Assembly (NCBI GenBank): GCA_947345935.1
Contig: CAMZZN010000005.1
Coordinates: 1 to 64,000 of the forward strand
From: an uncultured Ruminococcus sp.
GTDB lineage: Bacteria; Bacillota; Clostridia; Oscillospirales; Ruminococcaceae
Reading direction: 5' to 3'
DNA: 64,000 bases
Shown: piece by piece, positions 1-7,783 of the stretch
Numbering within the stretch: the stretch's first letter is position 1
How the letters are laid out: each line of letters starts with the position of its first letter
The notes under the pieces: generated by a model
Seen by the model: the letters and a program-made list of their open reading frames with translations, nothing else
Told to the model about the DNA's origin: nothing
Databases searched by the model: none
Translations under genes and position numbers: made by a program

Positions 1-996
1 GGTGACGTTGTAAACCTCACAGATGCTGACGGTGATGTAATTAAGTCGTACACTTATGATGCTTTCGGTGTTGAGAAGAATATTAATGATTCCGATGCTA
101 ATCCCTTCCGTTACTGCGGCGAATATTTTGATGCTGAAACGGGTACGATTTATCTTAGAGCGAGATATTATGATCCGACTACTGGTAGGTTTATTAGCAG
201 GGATTCATATGCTGGCAGGAATGAAGATCCGCTGAGTTTGAATCTTTATACCTACTGTGCTAATAATCCTGTTATATTCATCGATTCAAGTGGACATAGT
301 TGGATTGATAAATTTTTGGATTTTATTTTTAATCCAATGACAGTTTATGCACCATCTGATGAGAAAAGCTATGTATTCTATTCAATTTATGAAAATGATC
401 CTGCTGAGACAGATCGAAACAAAAGACAAGCTGAAATAATTCAGAAAGAATATAGTGGTACTTATGGAGGATGTGAGGTTATTGGAGTGAATTCGGCACA
501 AGAATTTGTTGACCAATGGAATAAGCTTCCTGATTCTGTAGGAGCAATCCAGGTTATATCACATGGACATGTTAATTACAAGAATGAAAATGCTAATGAT
601 TATCTTAATGGATATATTTTCTTTAGTGATGGTTCAAAACTGTATTCTAGTTCTTTTAATGTTATGGGATCTAATGATAGAAGTGTTGATAATTTAAAGA
701 CCATGTCTGCTAATAAGTTGTATTTTAGCGCTTGTAATACTGCAAATAAAGATTTTAAAACAAATATAGCAAAAGCTTTTTATGAAAAAAATAATATATC
801 ACAAGTTACTGGTTGGGATGGCGGCGTTACATTTATTTTTAAATCTAAAAATCCATTCTTTAAAGTTAATCGCGATTATTCTGTTGAGGAAGGTGGAGAT
901 GTCTTTAAGGAGTTGTGTAAAGATGGTCGCGAACCGGGAAAAATAACTTATGGTAATCGTTCGGGATCTCATGGAGGTGGTGGTAGTCATCGTTAA
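1..996 (+). CDS. RHS-repeat protein, C-terminal part, with His/Cys toxin-like tip (5' end outside window)
   Basis: The reading frame is open from base 1, so the start lies upstream. The first 90 or so codons give a typical RHS core end, with YD-type repeats, YLRARYYDPTTGRFIS and a final NPV-type segment near base 270. The core is followed by a variable tip of about 230 residues. This is the arrangement of polymorphic RHS toxins, which export a C-terminal toxin. The tip has ISHGH near bases 556-572 and FSACNTA near bases 724-744. A His-Gly strand followed by a hydrophobic strand ending in Ala-Cys is the layout of caspase-like cysteine peptidase folds (CHAT, C80, DUF4347). The tail is rich in Gly, Ser and His. 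The RHS assignment is secure. The peptidase fold is inferred from two motifs only. Confidence 0.85.
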   Translation, partial: GDVVNLTDADGDVIKSYTYDAFGVEKNINDSDANPFRYCGEYFDAETGTIYLRARYYDPTTGRFISRDSYAGRNEDPLSLNLYTYCANNPVIFIDSSGHSWIDKFLDFIFNPMTVYAPSDEKSYVFYSIYENDPAETDRNKRQAEIIQKEYSGTYGGCEVIGVNSAQEFVDQWNKLPDSVGAIQVISHGHVNYKNENANDYLNGYIFFSDGSKLYSSSFNVMGSNDRSVDNLKTMSANKLYFSACNTANKDFKTNIAKAFYEKNNISQVTGWDGGVTFIFKSKNPFFKVNRDYSVEEGGDVFKELCKDGREPGKITYGNRSGSHGGGGSHR

Positions 997-1053
997 ACAC
1001 TAAAAAAATTTGAAAGTAACTTTTAATAATTAATGCCTTAATAAATTACTTGT

Positions 1054-1181
1054 ATCCGCAAAACTCATTTTTATAGAGAATTGATTTCCTTGTGTTAAGT
1101 AAGCGATTTGTACCTTATGGCACAAAAAGTAGCTCAAAATAAACGTGCGACTTAAATCTATTTAATTTAAGTTTTGCGGAT
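1054..1181. repeat. Inverted repeat pair in the gap after the first RHS gene
   Basis: ATCCGCAAAACT at 1054-1065 is repeated as its exact complement AGTTTTGCGGAT at 1170-1181. Looser similarity continues outwards (TACTT on the left, TAAGTA on the right). The intervening 104 bases are AT-rich and noncoding. This could be a miniature transposable element or a long hairpin. I see no other feature between 997 and 1335 apart from AT-rich spacer. Confidence 0.4.
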
Positions 1182-1335
1182 TAAGTATATTACTTTAAGA
1201 CTTTAGAATTCAGTAAGTATAATGTAATTCAACAGAATACTATTAACATTCAGTATGATTTCTATTAATAGATTTTATACAATTAAAAATGTCACCATGA
1301 AATCTATCATGAAAGGTTTTATAATAGGTTAGGAG

Positions 1336-1803
1336 ATGATCCGATTATTGAAGCAAATTAACAAAAGGTATCTGTTAACTTTATTCGTGATAATCATAAT
1401 AATCATAGTAATTATTATGATTATCAAAAAATATAATTCACAACCACCTAAGCTTGGTGATATATCATCAATTCGTGTTGAATATAATCAAAGAATAGCA
1501 AAACAACTTTCGTTAGTCTCTCCGCTTGAAATAAACAATGTTGAACAAATTAACCAATTAGTAGATTGTTTCAATGCAAAGTCTAATTATGGAATAGGTT
1601 GTGATTGTCCATCACATGACATAATTATTAGTTTTATATCAGAAAAAAAAGTATATGTCTATAATATTGGAATTACTGGAGATGCACGAATACAATACTC
1701 AGAGGTTCCTGATAAAGATATATTTGGAATTGATATTGATAGCATTATAAATATACTCAAACAAAACGAAGGATCTGAGAACTTAGAGTATCCCATAGGG
1801 TAA
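1336..1803 (+). CDS. Small membrane-anchored hypothetical protein, possible RHS immunity protein
   Basis: The product has 155 residues. Residues 12-32 form one very hydrophobic helix made almost entirely of Ile, Val and Leu, flanked by Lys/Arg, so the protein should sit in the membrane with a soluble C-terminal domain of about 120 residues. That domain has a Cys pair (GCDCPSHD, near residues 89-96) and no family I recognise. The AGGAG at 1331-1335 abuts the ATG, so initiation may instead use the TTG at 1348. Position downstream of an RHS toxin fits an immunity protein guarding the outer face of the membrane. However, the 340-base gap and lack of overlap make this only a suggestion. Confidence 0.5.
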   Translation: MIRLLKQINKRYLLTLFVIIIIIIVIIMIIKKYNSQPPKLGDISSIRVEYNQRIAKQLSLVSPLEINNVEQINQLVDCFNAKSNYGIGCDCPSHDIIISFISEKKVYVYNIGITGDARIQYSEVPDKDIFGIDIDSIINILKQNEGSENLEYPIG

Positions 1804-1933
1804 TATAAGAATATATTTTTACTATTAATTTTAATTCGATTACTGTCAGATTAATTTCAAGAGATAGCTGTACTAGAAGAAAATCCGCTTCTTTAATCCT
1901 TAATTTGCACAAAAACAAAAATCAGTTTAGTTC

Positions 1934-1972
1934 AAAATGCTGCACTTTCATCACTGGGGTGCAGCATTTTTT
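1934..1972 (+). terminator. Rho-independent terminator
   Basis: AAATGCTGCAC (1935-1945) pairs exactly with GTGCAGCATTT (1959-1969) and is followed by a run of T. It separates the RHS block from the dGTPase-like gene. Confidence 0.75.
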
Positions 1973-2012
1973 ACCATTCAATGTCAAAAAACGACATTTC
2001 AGTGCAAACTTA

Positions 2013-2041
2013 TTGAAGTTACCTCGGATTTATGATATATT
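2013..2041 (+). promoter_or_regulatory. Predicted sigma-70 promoter of the dGTPase-like gene
   Basis: The -35 box is TTGAAG (2013-2018), the spacer is 17 bases and the -10 box is TATATT (2036-2041). It lies 95 bases before the start codon. The leader between contains a small hairpin (ACTCTC/GAGAAT region, about 2050-2078). Confidence 0.5.
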
Positions 2042-2135
2042 GAAAGTACAAACTCTCGAATAAAAAGAGAATTTGTATTTTAATTAAAAAATTGTAATTT
2101 TGAGAATTACAGCGGATTATTAAAGGAGGGGCAGT

Positions 2136-3614
2136 ATGTCACAATCAGGAAAATTAGCTGCGGATTTGAGCACCGCATTAAGATGCAGCGAACTTGTAAA
2201 CGACAGCAGCATTTACTCACGGGGAAGCAAGTACAGAAACAAATTTATGTCGGACAGGGATAAGATAATGTATTGCAGAGCATTTCTGAGACTTTCCGGT
2301 AAAACACAAGTTTATACACCAAGCAGTGGATCAGATCATAGGAGGACAAGACTTACTCATACGCTTGAAGTTTCACAGATAGCAAGAACGATTGCAAAGG
2401 CTCTTGATCTTGATTGTGATTTGACTGAAGCCATTGCCTTAGGACATGATATCGGTCACACTCCTTTCGGTCATGCTGGAGAAAGGATATTGCACGAAAT
2501 AATGTCTCCGCCTAATATTGCGAATCTTCAGATTCCCAAAACTACTTCAACTTACAAAATATATGAACAAAACAAAGATGATCTGGATGCCCTTGAAGAT
2601 TCCAAAAACGAATATGGATTTAAGCATAATTTACAGAGTGTAAGATGTCTGGTTGAGGATATGGATATGAGAGGAACTGAATTTGGTTTAAATCTTACCA
2701 ATTATACATTGTGGGGTATTATGAATCATTCAAATATCAGTTATAAAGCGAAACGTGTAAGCACAAATTTTGTGGAGCCTCTATTCTATAAGCAGTATGA
2801 AAAGTATTGTTCACATAAAGACGGTATCCCTGCATGGACATTTGAAGCGCTGATAGTACGAGAGGCAGACGAAATTGCACAAATGCATCATGATCTTGAG
2901 GATTCAATTAGAAACAAGGTTATGTCTTACTGCAAGGTTATTGAACTTATTCAGCCTTTTTACGATTCTGATTTAATGAGCAATGAGGATAAGAAAAGGT
3001 TTGATGAATTGAAATCAGAAATTCAAAACACTCGTAAAATATCAAAAGAGCATTTTATTTCCACTATTTCCAAAATAGTTGTAAATACATTGGTAACTGT
3101 TCTTGTTAACAGTTCTGAAAAAAATCTTGTGATACTCGGCAGAAAACATAATTTTAATCTTAGTCGAATTTTTTCTCTTGATGTAAATGGTGATGATATA
3201 AAAAACGCTGTATCATATGACACATATGGCAGTAACCAAAACAAAGAAATCATCGACAAATTTAAATCTAAAATGTCGACCCTTGCTCTGTATACACATG
3301 ATGTTCAGAGAAGTGATTCTAAAGGTAAGTACATTATCAAAAACTTATTTGAAGCCTATTATACGAATCCACAGCAGCTTCCTGATACGGTCATAAGAAA
3401 TACCTACAGGACATTTCATAAGAATGAAAAATCAGATATAGACTATATGGGAGATATCGGTGAAATTCGCCACAAATTTGAATCCGATATTACTTCCTAT
3501 CGCGGAAGCGGACAGGATAATAAGGATATTTGTTTAATGCGAATGATCTGTGATTATATCGCTGGTATGACGGATAACTTTGCTATCAGTGAATATGAGA
3601 AGCTATATGGTTAA
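2136..3614 (+). CDS. dgt: dGTPase-type HD-domain nucleotide triphosphohydrolase
   Basis: The 492-residue product matches the deoxyguanosinetriphosphate triphosphohydrolase family. These enzymes remove the whole triphosphate from dNTPs at a metal centre. The N-terminal half carries the HD signature in order: RTRLTHTLEVSQIAR (first metal His), then ALGHDIGHTPFGHAGE (His-Asp and downstream His), near residues 68-115. Length fits the family. The start is set by a strong AAAGGAGGGG about 7 bases upstream. Some family members deplete dNTPs to restrict phages. The location in an accessory island is compatible with that role but does not show it. The XRE regulator and zinc-ribbon genes follow in the same direction. 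Confidence 0.88.
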   Translation: MSQSGKLAADLSTALRCSELVNDSSIYSRGSKYRNKFMSDRDKIMYCRAFLRLSGKTQVYTPSSGSDHRRTRLTHTLEVSQIARTIAKALDLDCDLTEAIALGHDIGHTPFGHAGERILHEIMSPPNIANLQIPKTTSTYKIYEQNKDDLDALEDSKNEYGFKHNLQSVRCLVEDMDMRGTEFGLNLTNYTLWGIMNHSNISYKAKRVSTNFVEPLFYKQYEKYCSHKDGIPAWTFEALIVREADEIAQMHHDLEDSIRNKVMSYCKVIELIQPFYDSDLMSNEDKKRFDELKSEIQNTRKISKEHFISTISKIVVNTLVTVLVNSSEKNLVILGRKHNFNLSRIFSLDVNGDDIKNAVSYDTYGSNQNKEIIDKFKSKMSTLALYTHDVQRSDSKGKYIIKNLFEAYYTNPQQLPDTVIRNTYRTFHKNEKSDIDYMGDIGEIRHKFESDITSYRGSGQDNKDICLMRMICDYIAGMTDNFAISEYEKLYG

Positions 3615-3688
3615 TATATGTCATACCAAAATCTTATGGATTACAAGCTAAAAAATATAAATGAACAGTAAAGTGGAAAAAATAAACG

Positions 3689-4054
3689 ATGATCTATGCA
3701 ACTGATTTCGGTCAGTTCATATCCGAAAAGAGAAAGGAGTTCTCATTGACATCAACTGAGTTAGCGAAAAAAATCGGTATTTCAACGGGTTATCTTTCTC
3801 AGCTTGAACGCAGCAAAAGGGTAAATCCCGATATTCAGCTTCTAAAAAAAATGATTATTATATTCGAACTTGATGAGGACGAAATCGTTTGCTTTTATGA
3901 ATTGTACAGTAAAGTATCAGGAGTATTTTGTCCAGATATATCGGAATATATTCAATCAAGAGAAGCTGTAAAAAATGCGCTGAGATATGCAATGAAAGTT
4001 GACGCATCTGATGAGGACTGGAAGAAGTTTACTGAATTTCTTTCCCAAAAATGA
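3689..4054 (+). CDS. XRE-family helix-turn-helix regulator
   Basis: The product has 121 residues. Residues 8-65 form a Cro/C1-type HTH: FISEKRKEFSLTSTELAKKI, then GISTGYLSQLERSKR, the standard turn and recognition helix. The rest is a short acidic helical domain. It lies 75 bases after the dGTPase-like gene without a clear terminator, so the two may be co-transcribed. The ribosome binding site is weak. It probably represses its own unit or controls the upstream gene. Confidence 0.85.
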   Translation: MIYATDFGQFISEKRKEFSLTSTELAKKIGISTGYLSQLERSKRVNPDIQLLKKMIIIFELDEDEIVCFYELYSKVSGVFCPDISEYIQSREAVKNALRYAMKVDASDEDWKKFTEFLSQK

Positions 4055-4134
4055 ACAATAATTTTGCGGTATAAGCCGCAAAATTATTGTGATAAATTTT
4101 AGCTGTTCAGCTAAAAAGAGGCGATAAGGATAAT

Positions 4135-4329
4135 GTGAAAGAAAAAAAGCAGAAATCGCAGTATCAGGTACGCTGTCCGATATGCAGCGGCAGATTATTT
4201 GATATTGTTATAGATGAAAATTTGATAAATCGGCATAATGTATCATGCGTAGTTATGATAAAATGTTGGAAATGTCACAAGGAAATTAAAATAATATATT
4301 CTGACTTAGTACAGACACCACGTATATGA
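4135..4329 (+). CDS. Small zinc-ribbon protein
   Basis: The product has 64 residues with a GTG start after AAGAGGCGATAAGGA. CPIC (near residue 15) and CWKC (near residue 44) form a classic four-cysteine zinc ribbon. The N-terminus is Lys-rich. It could bind nucleic acid or act as a phage/transposon Com-like translational regulator, but nothing in it decides this. Two tandem terminators follow at once. Confidence 0.6.
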   Translation: MKEKKQKSQYQVRCPICSGRLFDIVIDENLINRHNVSCVVMIKCWKCHKEIKIIYSDLVQTPRI

Positions 4330-4341
4330 AAAAATATAGAG

Positions 4342-4430
4342 TAGGAGTTTGACAAGCAGCTTTTAAAGCTATATTGTCGACTCCTATTTTTTGACTCCAA
4401 TTTGCTTTAAAAGCAAATTGGAGTTTTTTA
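4342..4430 (+). terminator. Two tandem intrinsic terminators
   Basis: The first stem pairs TAGGAGT (4342-4348) with ACTCCTA (4380-4386), has inner pairing and ends in a T run. The second pairs ACTCCAATTTGCTT (4394 on) with its complement ending at 4424, followed by TTTTTT. Together they insulate the zinc-ribbon gene from module A. Confidence 0.8.
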
Positions 4431-4481
4431 TGTATATTTGCAATTTTTGGCAATGCTTTATTGCCGAATATCCATAGCCTT

Positions 4482-4506
4482 CGTTTGATTTTGAATCGAA
4501 CGGAGG
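4482..4506 (+). promoter_or_regulatory. Hairpin abutting the ribosome binding site of the sigma-like gene
   Basis: CGTTTGAT (4482-4489) pairs with ATCGAACG (4495-4502) around a 5-base loop. The last stem base is the first G of GGAGG. The equivalent hairpin in module B (53339-53359) has a compensating G-C to A-T pair change, which supports a real RNA structure. It probably modulates translation of the regulator. Confidence 0.55.
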
Positions 4507-4513
4507 TGAAAAG

Positions 4514-4942
4514 ATGAAGAAAAACACAGTGCGTGTTTACGATACGATATCGAAAAAAATCGTGGAAGTTGAGGTGAGCGATGAAGTTTTCACTCAATAT
4601 AAAAGGACAAAATGGTCTATTGAAAATAACAATAACTCATTTTATGATCACGAAATACAGTTTTCGGCATTGATCGGTGGACATGAAAATGCATTTGAAA
4701 ACTTTAAAGAATTTAAGACTGATTATAATGTTGAAACGGAAACAGACCGAAAAATATTTGTTGAGAAACTTTATAACAGCCTTGAATTATTATCAGATTC
4801 AGAACGTGAGCTGATAACTATGCTGTATTTTCAAAATAAAACAGAGCGTGAATGTGCTGAATTTTATGGTATCAGTCAGAAGAATATCAACAAAAAGAAA
4901 GCTAAAATTTTGTGCAAACTTAACAAACTTTTAAAAAAATAA
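4514..4942 (+). CDS. Sigma-70 region 4-like regulator of module A
   Basis: The product has 142 residues. The first 70 residues are a conserved beta-rich start shared with module B (KKNTVRVYDTISKK, then QFSALIGGHENAFENF). Residues 85-142 form a region-4 type HTH: LSDSERELITMLYFQNKTE, then ECAEFYGISQKNINKKK, followed by a Lys-rich end. Proteins of this type are common in Firmicute conjugative and mobilizable elements, where they regulate transfer or excision genes. No region 2 is seen, so it may be a regulator rather than a full sigma factor. The GGAGG start site is strong and touches the hairpin just upstream. Confidence 0.75.
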   Translation: MKKNTVRVYDTISKKIVEVEVSDEVFTQYKRTKWSIENNNNSFYDHEIQFSALIGGHENAFENFKEFKTDYNVETETDRKIFVEKLYNSLELLSDSERELITMLYFQNKTERECAEFYGISQKNINKKKAKILCKLNKLLKK

Positions 4943-5161
4943 AAATTTAGGGGGTATCAAAACGTCTGCATCTTACCGTATACAAGCGTAAGGAAAAATA
5001 AATCCTTTTTGAAACTTGAAAATTGAATATCAACTTTACAGGTACGTTAATCACACGGGCGGTCTATAAATCGTCAGCTACAGAAGCCATACGCCAGGAC
5101 TCCAATCGGACGAGCGATAAATATGCAGCTTCAAAATTCGAAATAGCTTTTTGGAACGGCA

Positions 5162-5257
5162 ATGAAACGTGTGAGGATAATGATACTTCCGTCCAGCCAC
5201 AGACTCAAGCAATGGGGGCGGCTCTATGAGAACCATAGGGGGATGAGATTTCCATGA
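5162..5257 (+). CDS. Possible micro-ORF 1 of the leader (copy A)
   Basis: This is a 31-codon basic ORF (SHRLKQWGRLYENH near its middle). It ends in TGA overlapping the next ATG as ATGA. Copy B has an N-terminally longer version of 44 codons. Here the longer frame is stopped by a TAG 7 codons after the equivalent start. It may be coding or may simply be open because the RNA is conserved. Confidence 0.25.
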   Translation: MKRVRIMILPSSHRLKQWGRLYENHRGMRFP

Positions 5258-5307
5258 GATCGGTAAGCTGCCGATCGCCTGTAAAGCTCCGCCATGACGG
5301 ATATTGA
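5254..5307 (+). CDS. Possible micro-ORF 2 of the leader (copy A)
   Basis: This 17-residue ORF starts MRSVSCRS and has an ATGA overlap with the previous ORF. Copy B encodes a similar 19-residue peptide. There is no recognisable ribosome binding site, so expression would rely on translational coupling. Confidence 0.2.
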   Translation: MRSVSCRSPVKLRHDGY

Positions 5308-5420
5308 GAATAAATATCATGGATGATCGTCTGAAAATCAGACGAAGGCAAAACAAGTTATTACTGCGGTGTGCGTTTGGCAGACCGCAGTATTACATAA
5401 AACTGGAGGAGATAAAATTA

Positions 5421-5768
5421 ATGATCATAAAACGTGGTGATGTTTTTTATGCTGATCTTGACCCGATTATCGGCTCGGAACAAGGCGGTGTCAGACCTGT
5501 TCTGGTAGTGCAGAATAATGTGGGGAACAAGTATAGTCCGACGGTAGTTGTGCTGCCAATTTCATCGGCAAAAAAAATAAAAATGCCTACTCACATTCGC
5601 ATTTGCGGATCTAAAATGCTGTCTAAAAATTCCATTGTACTTGCCGAGCAGATACGCACGATCGATCGTAACAGGCTACAAAATTATATAGGCTCGGTAG
5701 GTTTGGAAATTATGGAGAAAGTGGATAAGGCAGTAAAAATAAGTATAGGGGTGAGTGTTGATGACTAA
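5421..5768 (+). CDS. PemK/MazF-family endoribonuclease toxin (module A)
   Basis: The product has 115 residues with the full MazF fold signature: an N-terminal IKRGDVFYADLDPIIGSEQG loop, RPVLVVQNN, and a late ILAEQIRT-type strand. Family members cut mRNA at short motifs and are normally neutralised by a small antitoxin encoded just upstream. No MazE-like gene is visible; the conserved leader occupies that place. The start is chosen at ATG 5421 behind GGAGG, which also matches copy B. The frame is open upstream to ATG 5319, so an extended form fused to micro-ORF 3 is possible in this copy only. Confidence 0.88.
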   Translation: MIIKRGDVFYADLDPIIGSEQGGVRPVLVVQNNVGNKYSPTVVVLPISSAKKIKMPTHIRICGSKMLSKNSIVLAEQIRTIDRNRLQNYIGSVGLEIMEKVDKAVKISIGVSVDD

Positions 5769-5922
5769 ATTCGGACAGGCAGAATTTGCTGAATACTTAG
5801 CCGAAATCTTTGTTGAAAAGCAACTTGATAAAATGCTTGAAACAGCGGAAAAACAGAATTTCAGCAGCAGAAATACAGAGGATATTTACAAAGAATTCCC
5901 GTCCGCAAAGGACGCTGCGTAG
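5761..5922 (+). CDS. Small ORF overlapping the MazF gene (53 residues)
   Basis: It starts inside the end of the MazF gene (8-base overlap) and is followed by a strong RBS for the next gene. The product is helical and charged (EYLAEIFVEKQLDKMLETAE) and ends EFPSAKDAA. Copy B has a 54-residue ORF in the same place, with weak similarity except for a shared start (FG/YG-AEF) and end (E-YPS/FPS). Persistence at the same position supports coding. It could be the missing antitoxin, but that is only a positional argument. Confidence 0.5.
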   Translation: MTKFGQAEFAEYLAEIFVEKQLDKMLETAEKQNFSSRNTEDIYKEFPSAKDAA

Positions 5923-5931
5923 GAGGATAAA

Positions 5932-6051
5932 ATGTTAGAATTTATAATAGGTTTAATGGTTGGCGGAACAACAGGAGTGGTTGCAATGTGCCTTTGCACG
6001 GCTGCCTCAGACGCCGATAAATGTATAGATCGCACAGATTCCGACAAGTAA
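5932..6051 (+). CDS. DUF3789-like single-helix membrane micro-protein
   Basis: The product has 39 residues: a glycine-rich transmembrane helix (FIIGLMVGGTTGVVAMCL) followed by a short acidic tail. The pattern fits the DUF3789 family found in Firmicute mobile elements. AGGAGGATAAA precedes the ATG. Copy B retains it with ATGA coupling to the previous ORF. Function unknown. Confidence 0.65.
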   Translation: MLEFIIGLMVGGTTGVVAMCLCTAASDADKCIDRTDSDK

Positions 6052-6123
6052 TTTTGTCGGGTTTGGTGATACCATTTTGTGAAGAAATATGGTATCATTG
6101 TTGGTGAAGCGGAGGTGAGAAAA

Positions 6124-7665
6124 ATGCCGACAGTAACAGTAATACAGCCGACAATAACAAAAGAAAAAAGCACTATGATTCGCTGTGCAGCGTATTGCCG
6201 AGTGAGTTCCGACAGCGAAGATCAGCTTAATTCTTTCATGTCACAGACAAGGTACTACGGTCAGATTTTTGAGAATTCAGATACGGAAACTTTAATCGAC
6301 ATTTATGCCGACGAGGGTGTAACAGGTACTCGCGAGGACAAGCGTGAAGAATTTTTGCGTATGATGAAAGACTGCCGAAAGGGTAAAATTGACAGAATCT
6401 ACACAAAGTCAATAAGCCGTTTTGCCCGAAATACAAAGGATTGTTTAAAGAATGTAAGAGAACTGAAATCTCTTGGAATTACGATATATTTTGAAAAAGA
6501 GAACATCGACACTGCCAATATGACTGATGAAATGATGATAACGATCATGGGCGGACTTGCTCAGGAAGAATCAATTTCAATATCACAGAATATGCGCTGG
6601 AGCATAAAAAAGCGAATGGAAAACGGTACCTTTAATCCGGCTCAGCTTCCATACGGATATGAAAGAATTAACGGAAAAATTGTTATAAACGAATCGGAAG
6701 CGGGAATTGTAAATTACATTTTTTCAAAGTATATCAGCGGAAACGGCATGGAAAGCATAGCAAAGGAACTGAATACGACACAGATAGATAAAGGTGAAAA
6801 AGGCTATATATGGTGCAAAAATACGATCAGATATATTTTGATGAACGAAAAATACACTGGCAAATCAATTTTTCAAAAGTTTTATACCACCGGTAGTTTT
6901 CCGTACAGGCAAAAAGAAAATAAGGGCGAATTAGAGCAATATCTTGTTCAGAATACAATGCCGATCATAATATCCGAAGAAATGTTTGAAATAGTGCAGA
7001 AATTAATTGCAAAACAAAAAGAAAACAGCAAATTTTCCGAAAAAACATATACTTTAAGCTGCAAAATAAAGTGCGGAAAATGCGGCTGTTCATTCAAAAG
7101 AAAAATGATCAATAAAAAAGTATGCTGGACTTGTTCAAAGCATAATTTAAATGCGTCAGACTGCGAAATAAAGCCAATTTCTCAAGAAATGATTTACAGC
7201 ATATTTATTAAACTTCACAACAAGCTCTGGCACAATTACAAACAAATACTACTCCCCTTACAGACCGCATTACATGAGCTGAAAATCCGCCAATTTAATG
7301 GTAATTCCAATGTTATGGAGATTCATAAGGAGGTTGCAAAATTAAAGGAGCAGACTCATGTACTTGCTCGGCTGAAAACAAAAGGATTTCTGGACAATGT
7401 CAAATATCTTGAACAGACCACTGAACTTACGGCGAAAATAAATAAGCTGCAATCAGAATTGAAAAAACTTACTCGCTCCGATGACGAGGACGAAACTTTG
7501 GAGCAGCTTGAAATGCTGATAGATCATTTTAAAAAGCAAATCGAGCCGATAAATGAATTTGACGAATCTGCGTTTGAAAATATCGTTGAGAAGATTGTGG
7601 TCGTCAATCAAAACGAGTTAGAGTTCCATATGATTGGCGGATTAAAATTTAAGACCTGCAAATAA
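6124..7665 (+). CDS. Large serine recombinase 1 of the tandem triplet (module A)
   Basis: The product has 513 residues and catalyses site-specific DNA integration or excision. Domain order: an N-terminal resolvase catalytic domain (CAAYCRVSSDSEDQ, nucleophilic Ser near residue 26; the conserved Arg cluster KSISRFARN near residue 96), a recombinase DNA-binding domain from about 170, a four-cysteine zinc ribbon (CGKCGCSF near 320, CSKH and C later) and a C-terminal coiled coil. The ATG at 6124 follows GGAGGTGAGAAAA; the upstream in-frame start at 6079 has no RBS and is not conserved in copy B. It opens a three-gene recombinase block. Confidence 0.92.
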   Translation: MPTVTVIQPTITKEKSTMIRCAAYCRVSSDSEDQLNSFMSQTRYYGQIFENSDTETLIDIYADEGVTGTREDKREEFLRMMKDCRKGKIDRIYTKSISRFARNTKDCLKNVRELKSLGITIYFEKENIDTANMTDEMMITIMGGLAQEESISISQNMRWSIKKRMENGTFNPAQLPYGYERINGKIVINESEAGIVNYIFSKYISGNGMESIAKELNTTQIDKGEKGYIWCKNTIRYILMNEKYTGKSIFQKFYTTGSFPYRQKENKGELEQYLVQNTMPIIISEEMFEIVQKLIAKQKENSKFSEKTYTLSCKIKCGKCGCSFKRKMINKKVCWTCSKHNLNASDCEIKPISQEMIYSIFIKLHNKLWHNYKQILLPLQTALHELKIRQFNGNSNVMEIHKEVAKLKEQTHVLARLKTKGFLDNVKYLEQTTELTAKINKLQSELKKLTRSDDEDETLEQLEMLIDHFKKQIEPINEFDESAFENIVEKIVVVNQNELEFHMIGGLKFKTCK

Positions 7666-7783
7666 AAGTCAAGCGCTAAAGAGCTGAATTTACAAATAAT
7701 TCACAATGATAAAAAAGGCATGACAAAAAGACCGCTTCATATAAAAATTTTGAAGCAGCCTGATGAGAATGTAAAGTCTGAAG

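Larger units (their letters stand above)
5035..5420 (+). ncRNA. Highly conserved, hairpin-rich leader upstream of the MazF-like gene (copy A)
   Basis: About 375 bases here align to 53905-54290 in module B with roughly 35 differences by hand count, about 91% identity. The adjacent MazF genes are about 84% identical. Clear hairpins are GATCGG/CCGATC near 5260-5280, CGTCTGA/TCAGACG near 5327-5343, and a long stem ACTGCGGT/ACCGCAGT near 5366-5392 with covarying inner pairs in copy B. Tiny ORFs run through it (5162-5257, then 5254-5307 with ATGA overlap). The first of these is interrupted early in copy A by a TAG. Few silent changes suggest RNA-level constraint. It could be a cis-regulatory leader, an antitoxin-like RNA or a translationally coupled micro-operon. 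Confidence 0.45.

Noticed and set aside
799..990. Minus-strand ORF inside the first RHS tip as an antisense immunity gene
   Set aside because: No start signal and typical shadow composition; immunity genes follow the toxin on the same strand.
5062..5082. CACACGGGCGGT resembling a conserved 16S rRNA site
   Set aside because: Only about 12 bases match and no other rRNA sequence is nearby.
5023..5229. Open frame of 68 codons through the leader
   Set aside because: No ribosome binding site, and the frame is not kept in the module B copy, whereas the bases themselves are conserved.
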